NCBI GenBank assembly: GCA_003139735.1
Contig: PLGA01000289.1
Span: 543 to 6,683 of the forward strand
DNA length: 6,141 nucleotides
Origin: Bryobacterales bacterium
Lineage (GTDB): Bacteria; Acidobacteriota; Terriglobia; Bryobacterales; Bryobacteraceae
Direction: 5' to 3'
The notes beneath the pieces are model-generated. The model was given only the letters and a program-made list of their open reading frames with translations, made no database searches and was not told the DNA's origin. The translations under genes were made by a program, and so were the position numbers. Shown here piece after piece: positions 1-6,015 of this stretch. Within the stretch, counting starts at the first letter, position 1, and each line of letters starts with the position of its first letter.

Positions 1-548
1 CTCGTCATGGCCTTTTCGACGCCCTCGGCAATTATCGAACGAACCGCATCGGCCGCGTAGCCTGTCAGCTCGTCCAATTCCTCGATTTGCGCGCGCCGGA
101 ACGGCGACAGCACAAATTCCGCGCCATCCTTCACGGGACGGCCCGGATGTATCCCTAATCTTACGCGCACGAACTCGTCCGTATTCAACCAGGCGATCAA
201 CGACTTGATGCCGTTATGACCTGCCGCCGAGCCTTTCGGCTTGATTCTCAGGGCGGTCCAACCCAAATCCAGCTCGTCGTAAACCACCACCAGGCGGCCC
301 GGTTCGATGGCGTGCTTCTCCATCAGCGGAACCACCGAAGTCCCGCTCAGGTTCATATACGTTTGCGGCTTGGCGAGCATCACCGGATGCCCGTCGATTT
401 CGCCCACCCCGGTCAGGGCTTTCGAATCCCTGCGAGTGACGCGAATGCCGTGCCGCTCCGCCAGGCGGTCGATGGTGAGGAACCCCAGGTTATGCGGCGT
501 GAGGGTGTACTCCTCGCCCGGGTTGCCCAGACCGGCCACCAGAAACAT
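1..548 (-). CDS. pth: Peptidyl-tRNA hydrolase, C-terminus cut by window edge
   Basis: Pth cleaves the ester bond of peptidyl-tRNAs that drop off the ribosome, recycling tRNA in the cytoplasm. I translated it from the ATG at 548; 182 codons are visible with no stop before the window edge, so perhaps the last ten or so residues are missing. Family landmarks occur in order: GLGNPG (N9), the catalytic histidine in TPHNLGF (H19), YMNLSG (N66), YDELDL (D91) and AAGHNGIKS (H111, N112). These match the known catalytic and tRNA-binding positions. Two family positions are variant: TPHN where TRHN is usual, and DELDL where DDLDL is usual. The start lies 6 bases after the rplY stop. The only purine-rich stretch upstream is the AAGAAGAAG end of rplY, so translation is probably coupled. 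The rplY-pth pair is a common bacterial arrangement. Confidence 0.96.
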   Translation of the reverse strand, partial: MFLVAGLGNPGEEYTLTPHNLGFLTIDRLAERHGIRVTRRDSKALTGVGEIDGHPVMLAKPQTYMNLSGTSVVPLMEKHAIEPGRLVVVYDELDLGWTALRIKPKGSAAGHNGIKSLIAWLNTDEFVRVRLGIHPGRPVKDGAEFVLSPFRRAQIEELDELTGYAADAVRSIIAEGVEKAMT

Positions 549-554
549 GGCGGA

Positions 555-1280
555 TTACTTCTTCTTGCCCTTTTCCTCGGCGGGTTTCTTGCCCTTTTCC
601 TCGGCGGCAGCGCCTTCCTCTTCCTTCTTGCCCTTCTTGATGACTTCGGGCTCGCCCGCCACAGGCGCCGCACCGGCTTCCGGCGTAACGGCAGCTTCGG
701 CCGCGGGTTCTTCTTCGACGCGCAGAGCGACCACGTGGGCGATCACCGCCTCGCCGGGACTGAGCAGCTTCATGGACCCGCTGAGCGTAATCTCTTTGGC
801 GCGCTTGGCCTGACCGATCATCAACTCGGTCACATCCACGGTAAAGTGCTCGGGGATGTCGTCCGGGAGGCACTCGATTTCGACGAAACGCGTAACCAGT
901 TCGAGCAGGCCGCCTTCGAGCTTGATGCCCTTGGCTTCGCCCTCGGCGTGCACAGGGATGCTGACTTTCAGAGCCTTGGCGAGATCGATGCGCTTAAAAT
1001 CGACATGCAGCAAGCGGCCATGGACGGGGTCCACCTGGCGGTCGACGAGCATCACGGGCGTGGTATCCGAGCCCTCGATGGCGAGGTCGAAGATGGTGTT
1101 GAAACCCGACTCGCTGTGGACGATCTTGCGGATGGCGCGGGGATCGACGGCGATGCTGACGGGATCTTTAAAAGCTCCGTAAACCACCGCCGGAATCTTT
1201 CCGGCGACGCGCATACGGCGCGCTTCATTCTTGCCGCGCGAGGCGCGAACCTCGGCGGCTACGGTGACGTCTCTTCTCAC
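555..1280 (-). CDS. rplY: 50S ribosomal protein L25/CTC with long charged tail
   Basis: L25 binds 5S rRNA in the large subunit; the longer CTC type carries a second beta domain. The 241-residue product has the 5S-binding domain at about 1-93 (RGKNEARRMRVAGKIPAVVYG, then LLHVDF near 91-95) and the CTC domain at about 95-190 (PVHAEGEAKGIKLEGG, DIPEHFTVDV). A low-complexity tail of about 50 residues follows, alanine/glutamate rich and then lysine rich, ending in two copies of an eight-residue unit based on AEEKGKK. The start is GTG at 1280, chosen because AAGGAG sits 6 bases upstream (1287-1292). A nearby ATG at 1285 is out of frame and is followed at once by TAG. The tail resembles the disordered C-termini common in CTC proteins; whether it touches rRNA is inference. 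pth follows after 6 bases. Confidence 0.95.
   Translation of the reverse strand: MRRDVTVAAEVRASRGKNEARRMRVAGKIPAVVYGAFKDPVSIAVDPRAIRKIVHSESGFNTIFDLAIEGSDTTPVMLVDRQVDPVHGRLLHVDFKRIDLAKALKVSIPVHAEGEAKGIKLEGGLLELVTRFVEIECLPDDIPEHFTVDVTELMIGQAKRAKEITLSGSMKLLSPGEAVIAHVVALRVEEEPAAEAAVTPEAGAAPVAGEPEVIKKGKKEEEGAAAEEKGKKPAEEKGKKK
562..607 (-). repeat. Tandem 22-bp repeat in the rplY tail
   Basis: Two identical 22-base copies (562-583 and 586-607) lie at a 24-base period. They encode two successive eight-residue units, AEEKGKKP and AEEKGKKK, at the very end of L25. The period is a multiple of three, so slippage would lengthen or shorten the basic tail without a frameshift. Confidence 0.85.
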
Positions 1281-1286
1281 TACATT

Positions 1287-1292
1287 CTCCTT
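1287..1292 (-). promoter_or_regulatory. Shine-Dalgarno of rplY
   Basis: AAGGAG on the minus strand, 6 bases before the GTG at 1280. It decides the start of rplY. It is the only strong ribosome binding site I see in the housekeeping block; apt, ispE and prs have none at their starts. Confidence 0.8.
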
Positions 1293-1295
1293 GCG

Positions 1296-1307
1296 GGACC
1301 GAAGTCC
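1296..1307 (-). promoter_or_regulatory. UUCG-loop hairpin in the rplY leader
   Basis: On the minus strand the sequence reads GGAC-TTCG-GTCC, a four-base-pair stem closed by a C(UUCG)G tetraloop, which is an unusually stable loop in RNA. It ends 3 bases before the rplY Shine-Dalgarno. This could affect ribosome access or stabilise the 5' end. The stem is short and may be chance, and no promoter with good -35 and -10 boxes is evident upstream. Confidence 0.3.
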
Positions 1308-1352
1308 GTTCGCCCGGTCAAGGGTTAACGTGGGTTCGGGGGCCCGTTTCTA

Positions 1353-1435
1353 ATTCCGATTGGCAGGCGAAAGCGCCTGCCCCACTCATTCCGATTGGCA
1401 GGCGAAAGCGCCTGCCCCACAGCAGGCTGAAAGCC
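1353..1435 (-). repeat. Two tandem REP-like hairpins plus a degenerate third
   Basis: Two identical 33-base units (1353-1385 and 1388-1420) fill the prs-rplY gap. On the minus strand each reads GTGG, then the stem GGCAGGCG-CTTT-CGCCTGCC, then AATCGGAAT. A GT(A/G)G tetranucleotide just 5' of a perfect stem is the known layout of REP elements mobilised by RAYT (TnpA-REP) transposases. A degenerate relative (GGCT-GAA-AGCC) follows at 1421-1435. There is no T-run after the stems, so intrinsic termination is not supported, although the hairpins could slow 3'-exonucleases at the end of the prs message. No RAYT gene is in the window. Confidence 0.85.
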
Positions 1436-1446
1436 CACTCTACAAG

Positions 1447-2391
1447 CTAAATAAATAAAACGCTTACCGAAGTCTCCTCGTGGATCGACTTGATGGCTTC
1501 CGCCATCAACTTCGCGATCGACAGGGACTTGATCTTGCTACACGCCTTCGCCTCTTTCGAGAGCGGAATCGAATTCGAAACCACCACTTCCTTCAAACAC
1601 GACGCCTCGATCCGGCTCACGGCCGGATCCGACAGCACCGCGTGCGTGGCGCAGGCCGAAACACTGGCCGCGCCTTTTTCCATCAACGCATCGGCGCCCT
1701 TCACCAGGGTGCCCGCCGTATCGATCAGATCGTCCACCAGCAGGCAGTGACGCCCTCTCACGTCGCCCACCACGTTCATCACTTCGGCGACATTGGCCTC
1801 TTCCCGCCGCTTGTCGATAATCGCCAGCGGGCAGTCCAGCCGTTTGGCGAAGGCCCGCGCCCGCTCCACGCCGCCGGCGTCCGGGGAAACCACCGTCCCG
1901 TGATCGTCCGCCAGGTCTTTGAAATGCTCGATCAGCACCGGCGTGGCAAACAGATGGTCCACCGGGATATCGAAAAACCCCTGAATCTGCGCGGCGTGCA
2001 AATCGAGCGTCAAAACGCGGTCCGCGCCGGCGGTCTCCAGCAAGCCGGCCACCAGTTTGGCGGAAATCGGAACCCTGGGCTTGTCCTTGCGATCCTGCCG
2101 CGCGTACCCATAATAGGGTAACACCGCGGTGATGCGTTCCGCCGAGGCGAGTTTGAGCGCCTGGATCATCAACAGCAATTCCATGAGGCTGTGGTGCACG
2201 GGCTTGCAGGTCGGCTGGATGACGAAAACGTCCGCCCCGCGCACGTTTTCCTGGATCTGAAGATAAATCTCGCCGTCGGCGAACTGCCTGACCATCGCTT
2301 TGCCAAGCTTTTCGCCGCCGACCTCGCAAATTTCCAACGCCAGCGCCGGGTTGGCATGTCCCGAGAAGATTAGCAGACGGTCGTGAATCAT
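1447..2391 (-). CDS. prs: Ribose-phosphate pyrophosphokinase (PRPP synthetase)
   Basis: Prs makes PRPP from ribose 5-phosphate and ATP for nucleotide, histidine, tryptophan and NAD synthesis. From the ATG at 2391 it is 314 residues, the usual class I length. Landmarks: N-terminal [13 protein letters not shown] (6-18), [16 protein letters not shown] (38-53), [22 protein letters not shown] (94-115), [18 protein letters not shown] (130-147), the flexible-loop region [19 protein letters not shown] (193-211) and the PRPP-binding [11 protein letters not shown] (219-229). RREEAN stands where RRPRPN is common. The frame is open back to an ATG at 2457, but the 2391 start matches the family N-terminus and overlaps the ispE stop as ATGA. 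No Shine-Dalgarno is visible, which fits coupling to ispE. Confidence 0.96.
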   Translation of the reverse strand: MIHDRLLIFSGHANPALALEICEVGGEKLGKAMVRQFADGEIYLQIQENVRGADVFVIQPTCKPVHHSLMELLLMIQALKLASAERITAVLPYYGYARQDRKDKPRVPISAKLVAGLLETAGADRVLTLDLHAAQIQGFFDIPVDHLFATPVLIEHFKDLADDHGTVVSPDAGGVERARAFAKRLDCPLAIIDKRREEANVAEVMNVVGDVRGRHCLLVDDLIDTAGTLVKGADALMEKGAASVSACATHAVLSDPAVSRIEASCLKEVVVSNSIPLSKEAKACSKIKSLSIAKLMAEAIKSIHEETSVSVLFI

Positions 2392-3380
2392 CGTGTGTAG
2401 CGGCTCTGTGGCGGCCATGTTCCTGGGATCGTATGTTCCGCGAGCGCCCGATTCCACATCGAGCGGTAGCGTGCGCGGCCGATGAGCGAAACGCGAAACG
2501 CTTTCTCCTCCCCGCGCAGGCCCGACGGCGAGGCCGCCCAGCGGAGGGCGCGGGAAACTTCCTCCCGCCGGGAAAACAGCCCGTACAGCGCAGACCCGCT
2601 GCCCGTCATCATGGCCAAGGAAGCCCCCGCCCGGATCAGCCCCCGTTTCAGGACCGCCAGACGGCCATGCCGTGCAAATACCACGGCTTCAAAATCGTTA
2701 CGGCCTACGAAAGCGGTGGGCGCCCCTGGCCCCCCGGCGATTGAACTCCACGTGTGCGACTGGAAACTAAATATTTTATTTTGTTGCGATTCGGTTGTCA
2801 AACCGGGGCTCAATTCGGCGTAAGCCCGAGCGGTGTCCACATGCAGCCCCGGCGCCAGGAGCAGAGCCAGTTGCGCGGGCGTATCCGGCAGCGGAAACAG
2901 TTCAGTTCCGCGGCCGATTCCCACGGCCGTTCCGCCCAGCAGGAAAAAGGGCACGTCGCTGCCAAGGGTGGCCGCCAGTTCCGCCAGCGCCTCGAGCGTC
3001 AGCGGCCGCCCAGCCAGCGCGGGCAATGCCAGCAGCACGGCCGCGGCATCGGAAGAGCCGCCGCCCAGCCCCGCGCCCATGGGGATGCGCTTGATCAACC
3101 GCATTTCCACCCGGCCGGAGGCGCGCATGGCTTCCATGGCCAAACGCGCCGCCCGCGTAACCAGGTTATCGGGGATTCCAAGATCGTCCCGCAGATCGAT
3201 CCCGGTGGCGCGCCCCGGCGTGAAGGCAATCTCAAGCGTGTCGCGCAGCGAAATCGTCTGAAAGATGGTGCGCAGTTCATGGTAGCCGTCCGCCCGTTTG
3301 CCCAGCACGCGGAGATCGAGATTGATCTTGGCCGGCGCGGGAACGCTGGCGCGGCGCGGGATTCCGCTGGAGCGGCTCAT
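2388..3380 (-). CDS. ispE: 4-diphosphocytidyl-2-C-methyl-D-erythritol kinase
   Basis: IspE phosphorylates the 2-hydroxyl of CDP-methylerythritol with ATP in the non-mevalonate (MEP) isoprenoid pathway. The 330-residue product is a GHMP kinase. It shows [23 protein letters not shown] (14-36) with the substrate-side lysine K18, the ATP-binding loop [15 protein letters not shown] (100-114), the catalytic aspartate in GSDVPFFL (D142), and the third GHMP motif TGSGSALYG (259-267). It is somewhat longer than typical (about 280-300), with a loop at about 190-225 and a basic C-terminal extension of roughly 20-30 residues. The ATG at 3380 overlaps the apt TGA as ATGA, and its own TGA overlaps the prs ATG the same way. 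The sequence before the start is pyrimidine rich with no Shine-Dalgarno, so coupling is likely. Confidence 0.96.
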   Translation of the reverse strand: MSRSSGIPRRASVPAPAKINLDLRVLGKRADGYHELRTIFQTISLRDTLEIAFTPGRATGIDLRDDLGIPDNLVTRAARLAMEAMRASGRVEMRLIKRIPMGAGLGGGSSDAAAVLLALPALAGRPLTLEALAELAATLGSDVPFFLLGGTAVGIGRGTELFPLPDTPAQLALLLAPGLHVDTARAYAELSPGLTTESQQNKIFSFQSHTWSSIAGGPGAPTAFVGRNDFEAVVFARHGRLAVLKRGLIRAGASLAMMTGSGSALYGLFSRREEVSRALRWAASPSGLRGEEKAFRVSLIGRARYRSMWNRALAEHTIPGTWPPQSRYTR

Positions 3381-3898
3381 TTATCGTACTGGAGGAGGGA
3401 GAAGACGTCGTAGGACGGCAGCTTCTTGCGGCCGTTGAGGAACGTCAACTCCACCACAAACCCGATGCCCACCACCGTGCCGCCCACGCTTTCGACCATG
3501 CGCGCGGCGGCTGCGGCGGTCCCGCCGGTGGCCAGCAGATCGTCCACGATGAGCACGCTCTGCCCCTGGGTCACGGCGTCGCTGTGCATTTCCAGGCTAT
3601 CCGTGCCGTATTCCAGGTCGTACGTCACGCTCACGCGCGCGGAGGGCAGCTTTTTGGGCTTGCGGATGGGAACGAAGCCAGCGCCCAGCGCGTAGGCCAG
3701 CGCCGGCGCGAAGATAAAACCGCGCGCCTCGATTCCCACCACCAGGTCGACGCGAGCGCCGTGGTAGTGGTCCTTCAGCCCGTCGATGACCGCGCGGAAT
3801 CCGCTCCCGACCTTGAGCAAGGTGGTGATGTCGTAAAAGAGGATGCCCGGTTTGGGAAAATCCGGCACCTCGCGAATGAGCTTCTTGAGATCCTGCAT
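3377..3898 (-). CDS. apt: Adenine phosphoribosyltransferase
   Basis: Apt converts adenine and PRPP to AMP and pyrophosphate (purine salvage). From the ATG at 3898 it is 173 residues, the standard length. Landmarks: N-terminal [22 protein letters not shown] (4-25), GIEARGF (55-61), PIRKPKKLP (77-85), [13 protein letters not shown] (93-105) and the PRPP loop [15 protein letters not shown] (115-129). The frame stays open upstream to 4174, but that 92-codon extension consists of a DNA repeat read in three frames, and the family begins at the chosen Met. No clear Shine-Dalgarno precedes the start. It heads the block that runs into ispE and prs, and it uses PRPP, the product of prs. Confidence 0.95.
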   Translation of the reverse strand: MQDLKKLIREVPDFPKPGILFYDITTLLKVGSGFRAVIDGLKDHYHGARVDLVVGIEARGFIFAPALAYALGAGFVPIRKPKKLPSARVSVTYDLEYGTDSLEMHSDAVTQGQSVLIVDDLLATGGTAAAAARMVESVGGTVVGIGFVVELTFLNGRKKLPSYDVFSLLQYDK

Positions 3899-3934
3899 TT
3901 GGATATGGGTTGAATACTCAGTGTAAACCAGCCG

Positions 3935-4098
3935 GGATTGGGTTCGTTTCGCCAGATTCGCGCGTGGCGTGGCCGGTAGGTGGATTTGGGTTCGTTTGGC
4001 GCGGAGGTTTTGGGCGTGGGGCGGCTGCTTCCCGGCGACCGGATTTGGGTTCGTTTGGTGCGAATGCGTGTTCGGTAGGGATTTGGGTTCGTTTGGCG
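3935..4098 (-). repeat. Four dispersed 20-bp repeats upstream of apt
   Basis: Plus-strand consensus GGATTTGGGTTCGTTTGGCG. Copies lie at 3935-3953 (one T lost, ending CGCC), 3982-4001, 4041-4060 (ending GGTG) and 4079-4098. Start-to-start spacings are about 47, 59 and 38 bases, with unlike sequence between copies. All four have the same orientation. Read on the minus strand they give NEPKS, TNPNP, KRTQI and KRTQS, so the same DNA falls in all three frames. This shows a non-coding repeat and not a protein repeat. I recall translated debris of this type (NEPN/KRTQ strings) in databases from Planctomycetes and Acidobacteria, but cannot check it here. Irregular spacing and missing uniform spacers rule out a CRISPR array. 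Confidence 0.85.
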
Positions 4099-4410
4099 AA
4101 AGGAGAGGAAGAACGCAGGCCAGGAGGCCCGCGCCACTGGGCGACGGGGATGCGATCTGGTGGAAAGCGGACATAGTTCCTCAGTTCCATGATAATACAC
4201 GGGAACGGGGGATCTTTGGTTAAGTGATTTGTTTTCAATGAAAACTTCGGTGAAATGGCTTGTGACTGGAGCTGTTGGGAACCTCTTTCGGCGGTATATA
4301 CTCAATGAAGCTGGCCCACCCGTTACCGGTCATCGCTGGTATCGATCTCAACCGGGAGCCGGTTCATGAGCCGGTGGACACCCTGTAAGCGCCGCGACTT
4401 CATTCGCAGG
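4099..4410. other. Gene-free stretch; doubtful 27-codon ORF and a hairpin
   Basis: I see no convincing gene here. An ORF on the plus strand (4305-4388, 27 residues, MKLAHPLPVIAG then IDLNREPVHEPVDTL) has no Shine-Dalgarno and no family I recognise. Inside it, 4359-4374 reads CCGGTTCATGAGCCGG, a six-pair stem with one G-U pair and a CAUG loop; no T-run follows. The apt promoter should lie here or nearby. On the minus strand TATTAT (4192-4197) could be a -10 box, but I find no good -35 at the right distance, so I do not call a promoter. Confidence 0.4.
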
Positions 4411-4513
4411 CTAGTGTAGTCTCCGCGAATTAACTCAACAGGCCAGAAGAAGGCAGGCCACAAAAGACGATGGCCTGCCCCACTGTCTAGTTATTTCCTC
4501 GACACTACACTAG
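4411..4513. mobile_element. MITE-like 103-bp imperfect palindrome
   Basis: The ends are a perfect 10-base inverted repeat, CTAGTGTAGT at 4411-4420 and its complement at 4504-4513. The arms keep pairing inward: over the first 31 positions 24 match. A small asymmetric gap follows, then a perfect nine-base inner stem, GGCAGGCCA (4452-4460) and TGGCCTGCC (4471-4479), around a 10-base loop. The inner stem with CCCAC beside it resembles the REP hairpins at 1353-1420 and 6065-6087. Size, terminal repeats and lack of coding content suggest a non-autonomous element. No target-site duplication is clear beyond the self-complementary CTAG at each end. Its right end supplies the TAG stop of the adjacent ISP-like fragment. 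Confidence 0.65.
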
Positions 4514-4785
4514 GCCGCGAAGACTGGCGGCAGGACGCGGACGATGCGGACGGTTTCGAGGCTGACGCGGACCACTTGGCCGACGAGGCGGACGATGTAC
4601 TGGGGGTCGTCCTCGCGGTTGGGGTCGGACTTGATGCCGCTGCGGTCGTCTTCGGTGACGCGGTACTGGTCCACGACCCATTCGAGGGCGGAGCGGTTGC
4701 CGAGGCGGTAGTCGAAGGTATCGGGCGGGATGCCGGCCAGCGTGAGCGACGGGTTCACGGCGAGGGCGGTCTTATCCTTGCACTT
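4510..4785 (-). pseudogene. C-terminal fragment of type ISP-like restriction-modification enzyme
   Basis: The minus-strand frame from about 4785 down to the TAG at 4510-4512 reads KDKTALAVNPSLTLAGIPP, then DTFDYRLGNRSALEWVVDQY, then SDPNREDDPQYIVRLVGQVV and RVSLETVRIVRVLP. From memory this matches the conserved C-terminal tail of large single-chain nuclease-methyltransferases of the type ISP kind. A GTG at 4758 could in principle start an 82-residue peptide, but no Shine-Dalgarno is evident and the recognisable homology begins upstream of it, so I treat this as a gene end and not as a gene. Similarity stops at about 4785-4790, where foreign sequence begins. The matching N-terminal part lies at 5300-6015 in the same orientation. 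The stop codon lies within the MITE-like element, so the natural end may also be altered. Confidence 0.75.
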
Positions 4786-5297
4786 TGTGGAGCCCGCGGA
4801 TTTGGACCCCGCACGAACAGGAAAGGCAGCGGCGTCTGGTTGACGACGTTCTGCGCCCGCATCTGAGCCGCTGGGCTACCGAAGGCCTGTGTTTACAGGA
4901 TCTAAACTTTTCAGAGTTCGAGGACCTGATTGCCGAACTATTGTTTAAGGCCGGACTCAAAGTGTACAAGGTCTGCGAGTCTCCGCAGGGTGGGCGCGAT
5001 TTGATCGCTAGGGGTTCTCTCATACAGGGAGAGGAACCGATAGAGATGGCTGTGGAGGTAAAGCACCGAGGCGTAGTCGATCGCCCGGAGGTCCAACTCG
5101 CGTTGTATCAGAATCGTGCCTATCCAGCCTTGGTATTTGTGACTTCTGGACGGTTCACGGCCGGGGTATTCAAAGAGAAGCTTATCGCTGAGAATAGCCA
5201 CAGGCTCTTCCTCAAAGATGGTGCCGCGGTTGGAGATATGGTCCGGGCTCACTTTGGCATCATGAATCGAGAGAAACAGAGCGCGCTGCGCCGGTGA
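4785..5297 (+). CDS. Mrr-like PD-(D/E)XK restriction endonuclease, possibly 5'-truncated
   Basis: This 170-codon frame is the only likely plus-strand gene. It shows a restriction-endonuclease fold of the Mrr_cat type: helix FEDLIAELLFKAGLKVY (45-61), GGRDLIA (69-75) with D72, MAVEVKH (88-94) with E91 and K93 as the (D/E)XK pair, and LVFVTSGRFTAGV (116-128), the strand-turn typical of Mrr proteins. The metal-binding residues look intact, so cleavage of DNA is plausible. The start is uncertain: the first possible codon is TTG at 4785, right at the junction with the ISP-like tail, with no Shine-Dalgarno, and no in-frame ATG or GTG occurs before the catalytic core. The gene may have lost its N-terminal region. 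Composition is lower in GC than its flanks (26 of 60 at 4901-4960 against 44 of 60 at 5461-5520). Its 3' end overlaps the end of the opposing ISP fragment (5260-5297). Confidence 0.7.
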   Translation: MWSPRIWTPHEQERQRRLVDDVLRPHLSRWATEGLCLQDLNFSEFEDLIAELLFKAGLKVYKVCESPQGGRDLIARGSLIQGEEPIEMAVEVKHRGVVDRPEVQLALYQNRAYPALVFVTSGRFTAGVFKEKLIAENSHRLFLKDGAAVGDMVRAHFGIMNREKQSALRR

Positions 5298-6015
5298 CGG
5301 GGTCAATGAATTCGGGGTTATCGAAGATGGTCCGGAAGAGGCGCTCGGTGAGGAGGTGCTGCACCAGCATTTCATCCACGGCCGCCTGCGAGATGTTGGG
5401 GTTGAGCGAAGCCTGGCAGAGCGCGAAGAACTTGGCGAAGGCTTCCTGGAAGGGCGGGTTGTGGTGGTGCGCCTCCTCGATTTTGTGCGCGAGGCCGCGG
5501 GCGAGGTCGGGGACGCGCTGGCCGAACTCCTCGACGGCGACCTCGAATTCCTTGATCTCGGGTTCGGTGTGGGAGTAGAAGCGGAAGAGCAGATCGGAGA
5601 GGGCGCGCGAGTCGGAGAGGTCGGCCTCGCACGCCAGCCCGCGGTTCTGGTAGAGGACGGCGCGGCGGGTGTCTTCGAAAATGGTGTTGCCGACGGGGTA
5701 GCCGCGGCGGATCTTGCGGTCGATTTCGCGGTCCAGGTCGTCGTGAGAGTCCTTGGATTCCCAGAAACCGCGCGGGAGGCTGTTGGCGTCGAAGACCGTG
5801 CCATCGGGGCGGATGCGATGGCCGCCGGCTTTGGCGCCGAACTCGGCCACGAAGCGCCAGCCGTGGAGGCGGGCGGAATCGGCGAGCAGGTTTTCAAAGG
5901 GGCGGCGGAGGCCAAGTTCGTTCTCGACGCCTTGGCCGCGGAGGGCCGCGAGGGACCGGTGGTATTCGCGGATCAGCGGAGAGGCGGGCGAGATCTGGGC
6001 GGATGCGCGGGGCAT
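5260..6015 (-). pseudogene. N-terminal nuclease part of type ISP-like restriction-modification enzyme
   Basis: From the ATG at 6015 this gives 251 residues ending at the TGA at 5260-5262. Residues about 15-236 resemble the start of type ISP-like enzymes: FENLLADSARLHGWRFVAEF (40-59), RPDG (69-72), GFWESKD (83-89), then GYPVGNTIFEDTRRAVLYQN, VPDLARGLAHKIEEAH and EMLVQHLLTERLFRTIFDNPEF. D71 and E86-x-K88 form a PD-(D/E)XK nuclease centre. Relatives I recall continue for several hundred more residues with an N6-adenine methyltransferase (NPPY); none of that is here. After F236 the frame enters foreign sequence and stops within 15 codons. The Met at 6015 was chosen because the open frame further upstream is REP repeat. 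TACAAT (6032-6037) could be a -10 box, without a good -35. The truncated product keeps a nuclease site but lacks a methyltransferase. Confidence 0.8.

Noticed and set aside
216..1328. Long plus-strand frame of 370 codons opposite rplY and pth
   Set aside because: It is antisense to two clearly recognised genes and is explained by high GC and their codon use.
1362..1416. Intrinsic terminator after prs
   Set aside because: The stems are strong but no T-run follows on the minus strand; REP-like is the better call.
2392..2457. Longer prs start at 2457 or 2418
   Set aside because: These add residues not expected in the family, lie over the ispE 3' end, and have no well-spaced ribosome binding site; the 2391 ATGA overlap fits better.
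3935..4098. CRISPR array
   Set aside because: Repeats are 20 bases with irregular gaps of about 18-39 bases, and there are no cas genes.
3899..4174. N-terminal 92-codon extension of apt
   Set aside because: It is built from one DNA repeat read in three frames, and family homology begins at the Met at 3898.
4305..4388. 27-residue plus-strand small protein
   Set aside because: No ribosome binding site, no recognisable family, and length expected by chance.
4938..5915. Minus-strand frame of 325 codons
   Set aside because: It is rich in Ser, Pro, Arg and Thr and crosses both the ISP-like fragment and the opposing nuclease in the wrong frames; a GC shadow.
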